Origin: Candidatus Blautia excrementipullorum
GTDB taxonomy: Bacteria > Bacillota > Clostridia > Lachnospirales > Lachnospiraceae
Length of the DNA stretch: 32,175 nucleotides
Assembly: GCA_019118645.1 (NCBI GenBank)
Contig: DWYN01000072.1
Coordinates: 1 to 32,175 of the forward strand
Reading direction: 5' to 3'
Each line of letters begins with the position of its first letter. Position 1 is the stretch's first letter. Shown here one piece after another: positions 1-8,107 of this stretch. The notes beneath the pieces were generated by a model that was not told the DNA's origin, did no database searches, and saw only the letters and a list, made by a program, of their open reading frames with translations. Position numbers and translations under genes: made by a program.

Positions 1-142
1 GTTTTTGTTTGGCAACTTAATTTTACATCAAAAAGGAACAGGATTCCTTATATTTTGGCCATTTTTTCAAAGTTGTGGATAACAAAACCCAGCAGATTTA
101 TCTTAGGGGATAATTCTGCGGAAACTCAAGAGAATCTTCGGG
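1..142. other. Non-coding start of window, single DnaA-box-like site
   Basis: No coding frame is supported here. A short hairpin (AAGGAA 33-38 with TTCCTT 44-49) followed by a T-rich stretch could be the end of an upstream gene's terminator. TGTGGATAA at 74-82 is a perfect reverse-strand DnaA box (TTATCCACA). A lone box has little meaning by itself, but compare the cluster at 14700-14818. Confidence 0.4.
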
Positions 143-171
143 TTTACAAAATACCGCAAATATGCTAGTAT
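143..171 (+). promoter_or_regulatory. Promoter of the metG T-box transcript
   Basis: The -35 hexamer TTTACA (143-148) and -10 hexamer TAGTAT (166-171) are separated by 17 nt, which fits a sigma-A promoter. The predicted start near 178 lies just before a small hairpin (GCAGAC 182-187 with GTCTGC 191-196) at the 5' end of the leader RNA. Confidence 0.6.
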
Positions 172-177
172 TTTCTT

Positions 178-516
178 TAAAGCAGACAATGTCTGCAGGA
201 TAAGAGAAACTCACAGAACAAGAGAGTACATGTGCAGCGCGGCATTACAGAGAATTCCCCGAAGGAGAGGATCCGGGGCTGAGAGGGAAGGTGCCGGGGC
301 AGATGGAAGATGGCTTGGGAGAGGCGCTGCTGAAGCATCAGTAGGCAGTGACAGGACCGCCTGTTACAGCGGAAGGGTATCGGTAAGTAGAGAGCAGGCG
401 CCGATGCGCTCTGCAGAAGAACTTGTACCCGTTGAGGCTTCCGGCTGTGAGGCGGAAGCGAAAAGAAGTGGTAACACGGGCAGGACTCGTCTTCTCAATG
501 AGAAGGCGATTTTTTA
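178..516 (+). promoter_or_regulatory. T-box leader (tRNA-sensing riboswitch) upstream of metG
   Basis: The leader has T-box architecture. An AGAGAGTA motif (221-228) opens a long stem I whose arms GCAGCGC (234-240) and GCGCTGC (324-330) pair. A stem GCTTCCG/CGGAAGC (437-443 and 453-459) follows. The T-box core AAGTGGTAACACGGG (466-480) can pair with ACCCGTT (427-433) in the antiterminator region, and an intrinsic terminator ends the leader. T-boxes read uncharged tRNA by specifier codon and by the tRNA acceptor end. Because metG follows, the effector is inferred to be uncharged tRNA-Met. ATG triplets at 303-305 and 310-312 on the 3' side of stem I are candidate specifiers, but I cannot choose between them by eye. 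The core departs from the usual GGTGGnACCGCG form. Confidence 0.78.
487..516 (+). terminator. T-box attenuator terminator
   Basis: TCGTCTTCTCA (487-497) pairs with TGAGAAGGCGA (499-509, one G-U pair) and is followed by a T run at 510-515. The hairpin competes with the antiterminator that includes the T-box core at 466-480. Readthrough would occur when uncharged tRNA binds. Confidence 0.8.
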
Positions 517-555
517 TATTATAGGAAAATATTATTTATCCAGGAGGGATTGAGA

Positions 556-2505
556 ATGGAAAAACAGAAGTATTATATCACAACGGCGATTGCCTATACG
601 TCCGGCAAGCCTCATATCGGCAATACCTATGAAGTGGTTCTTGCGGACGCTATCGCGCGTTACAAAAGGCTGGAGGGATACGATGTATTTTTCCAGACAG
701 GAACGGACGAGCATGGACAGAAGATTGAGCTGAAAGCAGAGGAGGCAGGAATTACTCCCAAGGAGTTCGTGGATCATGTCTCCGGAGAAATCAAGAATAT
801 CTGGGATCTGATGAATACTTCCTATGATAAATTTATCCGCACAACAGACGCTGATCATGAAAAACAGGTACAGAAGATCTTTAAGAAAATGTACGCCAAG
901 GGAGACATTTACAAGGGTTATTACGAGGGAATGTACTGTACGCCCTGCGAATCTTTTTTCACGGAGTCTCAGCTTGTGGACGGCAAATGCCCGGACTGCG
1001 GGCGTCCCTGCGTTCCGGCGAAGGAGGAGGCATATTTCTTTAAGATGAGCAAATATGCGGACCGCCTGATCCAGTATATTAAAGACCATCCGGAATTCAT
1101 TCAGCCGGAATCCCGCAAAAACGAGATGATGAACAATTTCCTGCTTCCGGGTCTTCAGGATCTCTGTGTATCCAGAACTTCTTTCAAATGGGGAATTCCG
1201 GTAGACTTTGACCCGAAGCATGTGGTCTATGTATGGCTGGACGCTCTTACCAACTATATTACGGGAATCGGCTATGACTGCGACGGAGAAAGCTCCGAAC
1301 AGTTCAAAAAGCTCTGGCCGGCAGATCTTCACCTGATCGGAAAGGACATCATCCGCTTCCATACGATTTACTGGCCGATTTTCCTGATGTCCCTGGATCT
1401 TCCTCTGCCGAAGCAGGTATTTGGCCATCCGTGGCTTCTGCAGGGAGACGGCAAGATGAGCAAATCAAAGGGGAATGTGCTCTATGCAGACGAGCTGGTG
1501 GATTTCTTCGGCGTGGACGCGGTGAGATATTTCGTGCTTCACGAGATGCCTTTTGAGAACGACGGCGTGATTACCTGGGAGCTGATGGTGGAGAGACTGA
1601 ACTCCGAGCTTGCCAACACCCTGGGAAATCTTGTAAACCGCACCATCTCCATGTCCAACAAATATTTTGGCGGCGTAGTGGAAAACAAGGGCGCTGCAGA
1701 GCCGGTAGACGAGGAGCTGAAGGCTTTTGTACTTGAAGTGCCGGGACGCGTATCCGCTAAAATGGAAAAACTGCGCGTGGCGGACGCAATCACAGAAGTA
1801 TTCTCTCTGTTCAAGCGTCTGAATAAATATATTGACGAGACAATGCCCTGGGCTCTTGCCAAGGATGAGACGAAAAAGGACCGTCTGGCGACAGTGCTCT
1901 ATAATCTGGTAGAAGGCATTTCTATGGGAGCTGTTCTTCTGGAAGCGTTTATGCCGGATACTACAGACCGTATTCTTGCACAGCTTCATGCAGAGAAGCG
2001 CAGCTTTGAATCGCTGAACGTATTTGGTCTTTATCCGTCAGGCAATAAAGTGACAGAGAAACCGGAAATTCTTTTTGCCCGTCTTGATCTGAAAGAGGTA
2101 ATGGAAAAAGTGGAAAAACTTCATCCGCCTGTTGAGGAAAAGAAGGAGGAGGAAACAGGAATCGACCTGGAGCCGAAGCCGGAGATCACTTTTGAAGATT
2201 TTGAAAAAATGCAGTTTCAGGTAGGAGAGATTATTGCCTGCGAGGCGGTGAAAAAATCAAAGAAGCTTCTCTGCTCCCAGGTGAAGATCGGAAGCCAGGT
2301 GCGGCAGATCGTGTCCGGAATTAAGGCTCACTATACTCCGGAGGAAATGGTGGGCAAGAAGGTTATGGTTCTGACAAATCTGAAGCCTGCGAAACTGGCA
2401 GGCGTGCTCAGCGAGGGAATGATTCTCTGCGCAGAGGATGAGGAAGGCAACCTGTCGCTTGTAACTCCTGAGAAAAATATGCCTGCGGGAGCGGAAATCT
2501 GCTGA
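556..2505 (+). CDS. metG: Methionyl-tRNA synthetase
   Basis: This 649-aa class I aminoacyl-tRNA synthetase charges tRNA-Met with methionine in the cytoplasm. HIGN at residues 20-23 and KMSKS at 300-304 are the class signatures. Cys128, Cys131, Cys145 and Cys148 form the zinc knuckle of the connective peptide. Roughly the last 105 residues, after a Glu/Lys-rich linker near 530, form the C-terminal tRNA-binding (EMAP-II/Trbp111-like) domain that allows dimerisation. The ATG at 556 is chosen over an in-frame TTG at 550 because AGGAGG (542-547) lies 8 nt upstream. Expression should be controlled by the T-box leader. moaC starts 29 nt downstream with no terminator between, so cotranscription is likely. 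Confidence 0.97.
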   Translation: MEKQKYYITTAIAYTSGKPHIGNTYEVVLADAIARYKRLEGYDVFFQTGTDEHGQKIELKAEEAGITPKEFVDHVSGEIKNIWDLMNTSYDKFIRTTDADHEKQVQKIFKKMYAKGDIYKGYYEGMYCTPCESFFTESQLVDGKCPDCGRPCVPAKEEAYFFKMSKYADRLIQYIKDHPEFIQPESRKNEMMNNFLLPGLQDLCVSRTSFKWGIPVDFDPKHVVYVWLDALTNYITGIGYDCDGESSEQFKKLWPADLHLIGKDIIRFHTIYWPIFLMSLDLPLPKQVFGHPWLLQGDGKMSKSKGNVLYADELVDFFGVDAVRYFVLHEMPFENDGVITWELMVERLNSELANTLGNLVNRTISMSNKYFGGVVENKGAAEPVDEELKAFVLEVPGRVSAKMEKLRVADAITEVFSLFKRLNKYIDETMPWALAKDETKKDRLATVLYNLVEGISMGAVLLEAFMPDTTDRILAQLHAEKRSFESLNVFGLYPSGNKVTEKPEILFARLDLKEVMEKVEKLHPPVEEKKEEETGIDLEPKPEITFEDFEKMQFQVGEIIACEAVKKSKKLLCSQVKIGSQVRQIVSGIKAHYTPEEMVGKKVMVLTNLKPAKLAGVLSEGMILCAEDEEGNLSLVTPEKNMPAGAEIC

Positions 2506-2534
2506 CAGAAGAATGGATCACAGGGAGAGATTTT

Positions 2535-3020
2535 ATGGGAAAGGGACTGACACATTTTGACGAAAAGGGAAACGCAGTGATGGTGGATGTTTCCGGAAAG
2601 GAACCCACCTTCCGGACAGCGCGCGCCGCAGGCTGTATCCTGGTGTCTTCCGAAATTATGGAAGCAGTAGCCGCGGGCAATGTAAAAAAAGGCGATGTTC
2701 TGGGAGTTGCCAGAGTGGCAGGAATTATGGGAGTGAAGCAGACGTCCTCCCTGATTCCCCTCTGTCATCCCCTTCCCATCCAGAAATGCTCAGTGGACTT
2801 TGAGCTTGACCGTGAAAACAGCCGGATTTATGTGTACTGCACCGTAAAGACGGAGGGAAAAACCGGAGTGGAGATGGAGGCGCTGACCGGCGTCCAGACC
2901 GCCCTTCTCACCATCTACGATATGTGCAAGGCGATCGACAAACATATGGTGATGTCGGACATTCATTTGCTAGAAAAGACAGGAGGAAAAAGCGGAGATT
3001 TCCGTTTTGAGAAATCATGA
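2535..3020 (+). CDS. moaC: Cyclic pyranopterin monophosphate synthase MoaC
   Basis: MoaC works with MoaA in the first step of molybdenum cofactor synthesis, making cyclic pyranopterin monophosphate from the MoaA product. The 161-aa length is normal. The family motif [10 protein letters not shown] lies about one third along, followed by the conserved [20 protein letters not shown] stretch and the ending KTGGKSGDF. An AGGGAGAG ribosome binding site precedes the ATG. The last 4 nt overlap the moaA start, implying translational coupling. Confidence 0.97.
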   Translation: MGKGLTHFDEKGNAVMVDVSGKEPTFRTARAAGCILVSSEIMEAVAAGNVKKGDVLGVARVAGIMGVKQTSSLIPLCHPLPIQKCSVDFELDRENSRIYVYCTVKTEGKTGVEMEALTGVQTALLTIYDMCKAIDKHMVMSDIHLLEKTGGKSGDFRFEKS

Positions 3021-3997
3021 TAGACCGCATAGGAAGAAAAATTGATTATCTGAGAATCTCCGTGACGGACCGCTGCAATCTCCGCTGCATTTACTGCATG
3101 CCGGAGAGCGGCGTGAAGCTGGTGGACAGGTCTATGCTTCTCAGAGGAGAAGAGATTCTGAGAATTGTAAAGGTGATGGCCGAACTGGGAATTTCCAAAA
3201 TTAAGCTTACCGGAGGGGAGCCGCTTCTGTACTGCCGCCTGTCCGAGCTGGCCGGTGAGATCAAAAAAATTCCGGGAATCCGGAAGGTAACAGTTACCAC
3301 CAATGGAATTCTTCTGAAAGAACAGATAGAGAGCCTTGCGGCGGCCGGGGTGGATGGAATCAATATCAGTCTGGATACGCTGGACAGAGAATGCTTCCGC
3401 CGGATTACGAGAAGAGACCTTCTGGAAAAAGCGCTGGAGGGCGTCCGGGCAACCCTGAGCTATCCGGAAATTTCTGTAAAAATAAACTGCGTTCCTTTAG
3501 GAGCAAAAGAACAGGACGTCTGCTCTGTGGCGCAGCTTGCCATGGAGTATCCGATCCATGTACGTTTTATTGAGATGATGCCTATTGGCTGCGGGGCTGA
3601 GTTTCCCGGAATGAAAGAAGACAGGCTGAGAAATCTTCTGGAAGAGCGCTTCGGAAAGCTGACCCCATATGAAGGAGAAGCCCTTGGCAATGGACCGTGC
3701 AGGTATTACGAGGCGGAAGGCTTTCAGGGAAAAATCGGATTTATCAGTGCGGTGAGCCACAAATTCTGCAGGGAGTGCAACCGTATCCGGCTGACTTCCC
3801 AGGGATATCTGAAAACCTGTTTACAGTACACTGCGGGAAGAGACCTGCGGGAAATCATCCGCAGCGGAGGCACAGACGATGAATTAAAAGCGGTGATCAC
3901 GGCGGCTCTGGATGAAAAGCCGGATGGTCACCATTTTCTGGAAAAAGCAAAAGACGACGATACAGAAAAGCTCTGTATGTCCCAGATAGGAGGATGA
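3017..3997 (+). CDS. moaA: GTP 3',8-cyclase MoaA (radical SAM)
   Basis: MoaA converts GTP to 3',8-cyclo-7,8-dihydro-GTP using S-adenosylmethionine and two 4Fe-4S clusters. Cys20, Cys24 and Cys27 form the CxxxCxxC radical SAM motif, and Cys251, Cys254 and Cys268 bind the C-terminal cluster. The protein ends in the conserved Gly-Gly tail (SQIGG). The 326-aa length fits the family. The start overlaps moaC by 4 nt (ATGA), and the stop lies just before the next gene, so the genes form a tightly coupled block. Confidence 0.97.
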   Translation: MIDRIGRKIDYLRISVTDRCNLRCIYCMPESGVKLVDRSMLLRGEEILRIVKVMAELGISKIKLTGGEPLLYCRLSELAGEIKKIPGIRKVTVTTNGILLKEQIESLAAAGVDGINISLDTLDRECFRRITRRDLLEKALEGVRATLSYPEISVKINCVPLGAKEQDVCSVAQLAMEYPIHVRFIEMMPIGCGAEFPGMKEDRLRNLLEERFGKLTPYEGEALGNGPCRYYEAEGFQGKIGFISAVSHKFCRECNRIRLTSQGYLKTCLQYTAGRDLREIIRSGGTDDELKAVITAALDEKPDGHHFLEKAKDDDTEKLCMSQIGG

Positions 3998-3999
3998 AT

Positions 4000-4491
4000 A
4001 TGAAACGAGCGGCAATTATTACAGCAAGCGATTCCGGTTACCGGGGAGAGCGGGAAGACAAAAGCGGGCCGGCGATTCGTGAGATCCTGGAAAAAGAAGG
4101 CTACGAGGTAGTCGCCATGGAACTTCTTCCGGATGACAGAGCCATGCTGGCCGGAAAAATGCAGGAGATCGCTGATTCCGGAAGCGCAGACCTGATTCTT
4201 ACTACAGGGGGAACCGGATTTTCTCAAAGAGATGTGACGCCGGAGGCTACAGAAGAAGTAATTGAAAGGCGGGTTCCGGGAATTCCCGAGGCAATACGGG
4301 CCTACAGCATGACGATTACCAAAAGGGCCATGCTCAGCCGCGCCACAGCAGGAATCCGGGGAACAACTCTGATTATTAACCTCCCCGGCAGTCCGAAAGC
4401 TGTCAGAGAGAGCCTGGAATATATCATAGGAGCCCTTGGCCACGGACTGGAAATTCTAAGCGGCGAGGCCACGGACTGCGCGGCAAAGTAG
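4000..4491 (+). CDS. mog: MogA/MoaB family molybdopterin adenylyltransferase-like protein
   Basis: This 163-aa protein has the MoCF-binding fold that activates molybdopterin by adenylylation before metal insertion. The TTGGTGFSQRDVTPEAT segment carries the family's TGGTG and D-x-T-pEA motifs, and a second conserved element is NLPGSPKAV near the C-terminus. ATG 4000 is preferred over ATG 3994 because AGGAGG (3988-3993) directly abuts 3994 but sits 6 nt before 4000. MogA and MoaB paralogues cannot be told apart from sequence alone. No moeA partner is in the window. Confidence 0.92.
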   Translation: MKRAAIITASDSGYRGEREDKSGPAIREILEKEGYEVVAMELLPDDRAMLAGKMQEIADSGSADLILTTGGTGFSQRDVTPEATEEVIERRVPGIPEAIRAYSMTITKRAMLSRATAGIRGTTLIINLPGSPKAVRESLEYIIGALGHGLEILSGEATDCAAK

Positions 4492-4520
4492 AGGTCGGTT
4501 TTACAAGATGGAGGAGAAAA

Positions 4521-4988
4521 ATGGGGAAAGTAATTGCGGTCTGCATCAGTGAGGAAAAAGGTACCCAGAAGCATAAGGTAAAAGAAGCGGAATTTATTGA
4601 GGACTGGGGGATCAAAGGCGATGCCCATGCGGGAAAGTGGCACAGACAGGTAAGCCTTTTGTCCTATGATAAGATTGAAGAATTTCGAAGCAGAGGCGCG
4701 GAAGTGGAAGACGGGGCTTTTGGGGAAAATCTCGTAGTAGAAGGCTTTGACTTTGCCTCGCTGCCTGTCGGAACCCGTTTTTCCTGCGGGGACGTGCTCC
4801 TTGAAATGACGCAGATCGGCAAGAAGTGCCACCACGGCTGCGCCATCTTCCAGAAAATGGGAGACTGCATTATGCCCAGAGAGGGAGTCTTTACAAGGGT
4901 TCTCCACGGGGGAGTGATCCATGAGGGAGACGAATTTGAGATCTGCGGGGAAAACCGGGAAGCGCAAAACGCGCAGGAGGAAATCTGA
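4521..4988 (+). CDS. MOSC domain protein
   Basis: This 155-aa single-domain protein belongs to the MOSC superfamily (MoCo sulfurase C-terminal domain), which is linked to binding or transferring sulfur or mature cofactor. Family features are WGIKGDAHAG, SLLSYDKI, FGENLVVEG and the conserved cysteine in the GKKCHHGCAIF segment. GGAGGAGA sits just before the ATG. Stand-alone MOSC proteins often lie beside moaABC genes in Clostridia, as here. The exact substrate is unknown. Confidence 0.9.
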   Translation: MGKVIAVCISEEKGTQKHKVKEAEFIEDWGIKGDAHAGKWHRQVSLLSYDKIEEFRSRGAEVEDGAFGENLVVEGFDFASLPVGTRFSCGDVLLEMTQIGKKCHHGCAIFQKMGDCIMPREGVFTRVLHGGVIHEGDEFEICGENREAQNAQEEI

Positions 4989-5053
4989 GCAGCGAAACCT
5001 GCAGAATGACAAATTTATATGGGACGCAGGATGGTAAGAAGGAGTATAGAAAA

Positions 5054-5836
5054 ATGAACAAAGCCATGATTTTTGACACACATGCGCATTATGACGACGA
5101 GGCGTTTGACCCGGACAGAGAAGAGCTTCTGAGTTCCATGGAAAAAAACGGGATAGGAACGATTGTCAATGTGGGAGCTTCTATCAACGGTCTGAAAGAC
5201 GTAGTGGATCTTGTGGAAAACTATCCTTTTATTTATGGGGCAGTGGGGATACATCCCGACGATGCTGCGGAAATGACAGAGGAAACACTGGAGGAGATCC
5301 GCAGGATTTCCCGAATGGAAAAAATGGTCGCCATAGGGGAGATCGGACTGGATTATTACTGGCATAAGGAAGAAGAGGAACATGAGGTGCAGAAAAAAAT
5401 GTTCCGCGCCCAGATGGACATTGCAAGAGCCGAAAAACTTCCCTTTATGATCCACAGCCGGGAAGCGGCAAAGGATACCCTGGATATAGTAAAAGAGTAT
5501 ATGCAGGGAGGAATGTACGGCGGTATTATCCACTGTTTTTCCTACGGGAAAGAGATTGCCAGAGAGTATCTGGATATGGGACTCTGCCTGGGGATCGGCG
5601 GCGTCGCAACCTTCAAAAACGCCAGAAAGCTGAAGGAAGTGGTGGAGTATGCGCCCCTTTCTCAGATTGTGCTGGAAACGGACTGCCCCTATCTGAGTCC
5701 CGAACCCAACCGGGGAAAAAGAAACAGTTCTCTGAATCTTTTCTATGTGGCAGAAACCATTGCAGAGATCAAGGGGATCACACCAGAAGAAGTCATTGCG
5801 GTCACAGAGAAAAACGCGAGAGAACTGCTTTTTTAA
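5054..5836 (+). CDS. tatD: TatD family hydrolase (metal-dependent DNase)
   Basis: This 260-aa TIM-barrel metal-dependent hydrolase is related to TatD/YcfH nucleases. It has the D-x-H-x-H metal motif at residues 8-12 (DTHAH), GEIGLDYYW, the HSREA histidine, HCFSYG and the catalytic aspartate in LETDCPYLSP. ATG 5054 is chosen because AAGGAG (5039-5044) precedes it at 9 nt and families begin just before this histidine motif. An in-frame ATG at 5006 lacks a ribosome binding site. In many Firmicutes tatD follows metG directly and precedes rnmV and ksgA. Here the molybdenum genes lie in between and rnmV/ksgA are absent. Confidence 0.95.
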   Translation: MNKAMIFDTHAHYDDEAFDPDREELLSSMEKNGIGTIVNVGASINGLKDVVDLVENYPFIYGAVGIHPDDAAEMTEETLEEIRRISRMEKMVAIGEIGLDYYWHKEEEEHEVQKKMFRAQMDIARAEKLPFMIHSREAAKDTLDIVKEYMQGGMYGGIIHCFSYGKEIAREYLDMGLCLGIGGVATFKNARKLKEVVEYAPLSQIVLETDCPYLSPEPNRGKRNSSLNLFYVAETIAEIKGITPEEVIAVTEKNARELLF

Positions 5837-5854
5837 CAGAGCAGAGAAATCATG

Positions 5855-5878
5855 CCCGGCCAGCGCCGGGTGTTTTTT
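5855..5878 (+). terminator. Intrinsic terminator after tatD
   Basis: The perfect stem CCCGGC (5855-5860) / GCCGGG (5865-5870) with a CAGC loop is followed by TGTTTTTT. It closes the metG-tatD unit. Confidence 0.9.
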
Positions 5879-5987
5879 GATTTCAGGCGCGCAAAAAGTG
5901 AAAGTCTCTTACGAGCAGGGGATATGGGAAATTAAAAAGGCTCTGTGTTCTGTATTATTTACCATATCTACGGTGTGAGGTCTATGC

Positions 5988-6185
5988 TTATCGGCCAAAT
6001 CTGAACTTGAATAGCGCGGCAATTAGCTGCTGCTTCACATATTCCTCAATCTCGGCGTTGACCTGCCCGTGTACTTTGGAAACGTAGCGGATATATCCGG
6101 CATAGTGGGAAAGGACAGCGTTTATTGCGTCCGGGTCGCCCTCATGGGCTTTGACGATTGTTTCATAGGGTAGAAGTTTACTTAT
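5988..6185 (-). pseudogene. Relic of Tn916/Tn1549-type Orf8-like HTH protein
   Basis: About 65 residues match the small helix-turn-helix proteins found next to the sigma-like gene in Tn916/Tn1549-group conjugative elements. The pattern is LLPYETIVKAHEGDPDAINA, then SHYAGYIRY, then an EEYVKQQLIAALFKFR end. By analogy the start should be the codon at 6183-6185, which overlaps the upstream sigma stop and lies 8 nt after a GGAGAG ribosome binding site. It reads ATA, so a single ATG-to-ATA change may have removed the start. A longer in-frame reading from ATG 6227 exists, but its first residues are the shadow of the neighbouring sigma fragment. The family assignment is from recalled sequence similarity. 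Confidence 0.6.
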
Positions 6186-6300
6186 GGTCTTTTCTCTCCA
6201 TGAGCTGCCGTAGTCGCTGCAAGGCAAGCTGGATATGTCGCCCCGCTGTGCTGCGTGGTCGGCCGATATGTACGCCGATCACTCGCTGCGGCTGGCTTTG
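6178..6300 (-). pseudogene. C-terminal fragment of an ICE sigma-70-like regulator
   Basis: About 40 codons in this frame give a sigma region 4-like helix-turn-helix end: VIGVHIGRPRSTAGRHIQLA, then LQRLRQLMERKDHK and stop. That is the expected upstream neighbour of the Orf8-like gene in Tn1549-type elements. The frame is closed at 6301-6303 by TAG, and beyond it the sequence changes character, so the 5' part of the gene is missing. It overlaps the HTH relic as coupled genes do. Confidence 0.55.
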
Positions 6301-6308
6301 CTAAATGA

Positions 6309-6566
6309 TTAGTTATTGAATACTTCCCCAAAGCCATTCTATGTCGGGAAAAAACAAAAGAGGCACTGGTGATAGCGGACCGTCCCGTCCTGATCACTTT
6401 GCCTGTCGCGGCGGTGTTCCTGTGGGTTATGATCAATGCCAACTGTCTGAATACGGCAGAATTTTTTGCGGAGGCCCCGGTGGTTCCGATTACTGTCTTT
6501 ATTCTGATGATTTTTTCTTTGTGCTGGCGACTTATTATATCGGCGGCAAAAAATCCTGAAATGTGA
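6309..6566 (+). pseudogene. C-terminal fragment of an unidentified membrane protein
   Basis: An open frame of 85 codons has a plausible protein signature: a charged CREKTKEAL stretch and two hydrophobic helices (VLITLPVAAVFLWVMI and VPITVFILMIFSLCW), ending KNPEM and stop. There is no start codon or ribosome binding site at its left edge, which lies only a few bases from the sigma fragment on the other strand. It looks like the 3' end of a gene cut by insertion or deletion. I do not recognise the family. Confidence 0.35.
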
Positions 6567-6774
6567 TCTGTCAGAAGCTTCGCGGGATGAGACGCAGATA
6601 TAAGAAATTCCGGCGGAAAATGTATTTTGAGGTTTTTTATATACATGAATTTGACTAAATAACACAGATTGTCCCGGCCATGTGTGAGGAGACAGTCTGT
6701 TAATTGAATCGATAAATATGTCGACCAGTTATACTGCGCTCTATTTTCTTATATTTGAGAATTATAATATACTG
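6567..6774. other. Gene-free gap between two pseudogene remnants
   Basis: Nothing coding is supported. An imperfect inverted repeat CAGATTGTC/GACAGTCTG lies near 6666-6700, without a T run. The region is AT-rich and may be scar DNA between decayed segments. Confidence 0.3.
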
Positions 6775-7895
6775 TCAGGGCAATGGGCACAGAATATAGG
6801 TTTTAAGTTTTACAGGGCCAATCATTCCATAATTCCGCACCTTTGCTTGGACATCAAATATGGTGTTACTTTCAGGCATGGTATTATTAGAATGTGATGC
6901 AAGTTTTCCTGAAATCAGGTTCCCCATTTGGTAATATCCCCGAGCAAGCAGGCGATTATTGAGGCTGGTAGCTGTTTTTACTCGAATTTCATTTTGTCCA
7001 GGATGAAGCAGTCTGCTAATATCCTGTTCAAGTTTGTCAAAATTCAGATTTCCTGCTTTTATACCATTTACATATACAGCTCCGGTATTTTTGTTCAGCG
7101 ATCCAATTTGTAGAACTGCGCCATGGAGATTGTCCCAGCTCTCTGGAAGAGTAACCTGTGTTGTGTAGTAGCCGATTCCAGATACCATACTTTAAGTTCT
7201 ATATCATCAGGTGCTTCAACATCAAAGTTTATTTCTCTTCCATCAGAAAAAATAACTTTATACTCTCCGGATGTATCAATCTGCGCCAGATAATTTTGGT
7301 TTTCATCTATTTTTACTTCTGCATTCGTTTCTACGATATGTACTGGGGTTTTATCGTTCAGATCAACAGCACAAATACAAGCTTCTCCGGGGGCAAGAGT
7401 CAGTTCAAATGAGGTATGTCCGTTATTACATGAAAAGACAGCCAAAGCCTCAATGTTCCCGTTCCAGCAGTCAAGCATATAAGGGCGGCCTTCTCCAGAG
7501 ACACGGATTGTGAAGGTATGAGGTTTTGTATCCGTGTATTTCATGTTATAGGTATAAATATACAGCCAGCCGCTGTCCTCCCGCACGTGAGTCAGAATAT
7601 GCGTATCGCGTTTCAAAAATTCTGCAGCAGGTTCAACGCCCCAATTTTTCAGTATTGTGTAAACCTCTGATTGTTCGTCGGTTTCCTTAACATTTGGAAA
7701 CCGTTTTATCTGAGATATGATAGAGTCCAGCGCTTGGTCATGCTCGGAGAGGAATGGTGTCAGAGAAGCCGTTTTTTTATGTGTTTTCGTAATTCCAAAG
7801 GGCCGGACTGTTTCGGTTACACCGTTTACAAAAATAACAGGGAGTCCCTTTTGAGCCAATGACAACAGTTTTTCCGCTGATTTGACTGGCATCAT
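6775..7895 (-). pseudogene. Truncated and frameshifted GH106-like glycoside hydrolase (alpha-L-rhamnosidase type)
   Basis: Two minus-strand frames join into the C-terminal third of a large glycosidase. The first (7895 to about 7190) has a Rossmann-like stretch (LLSLAQKGLPVIFVNGVTE) and beta-rich segments. The second (7188-6775) resumes in another frame with SGIGYYTTQVTLPE, AVYVNGIKAGNLNFD and HPGQNEIRVKTATSLNNRLL. These patterns match the galactose-binding-like sandwich at the end of GH106-like enzymes. The frame change lies near 7180-7195. GH106 proteins are usually around 1000 residues, so the N-terminal catalytic region is missing. The left-over tail ends normally at 6775. Non-functional in all likelihood. 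Confidence 0.65.
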
Positions 7896-7935
7896 TTTAT
7901 TCTTCGTTTATCCGGCTTTGATTCATAATAAAAAA

Positions 7936-7966
7936 TAAACACCTGAAGGGAAAGGCCCTTCAGGTG
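7936..7966 (-). terminator. Terminator of the capA-like gene
   Basis: The 11-bp perfect stem CACCTGAAGGG (7940-7950) / CCCTTCAGGTG (7956-7966) is followed on the minus strand by TTTATTTTTTATT. It lies about 140 bp past the capA-like stop codon. Confidence 0.85.
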
Positions 7967-8107
7967 TTCTATAATAATCAGATTACAAAAGAGAGCAGTC
8001 CTCTTGCCCTACTATATTTGTTCCCAGACTTTTTTATTGAGACTACATTGCTGGCTTTTCAATTTTATTTACAATTTATGCTGTTGCGGTCTGTTTCAGA
8101 ATCTCAT

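Noticed and set aside
271-434. Resemblance to a TPP riboswitch (GGGGCTGAGAGGG and ACCCGTTGA)
   Set aside because: The remaining TPP core is missing, and these pieces fit T-box stem I and antiterminator parts in front of metG.
230-553. Open frame of 107 codons over the metG leader
   Set aside because: It overlaps the T-box and its terminator, and has no ribosome binding site and no protein-like pattern.
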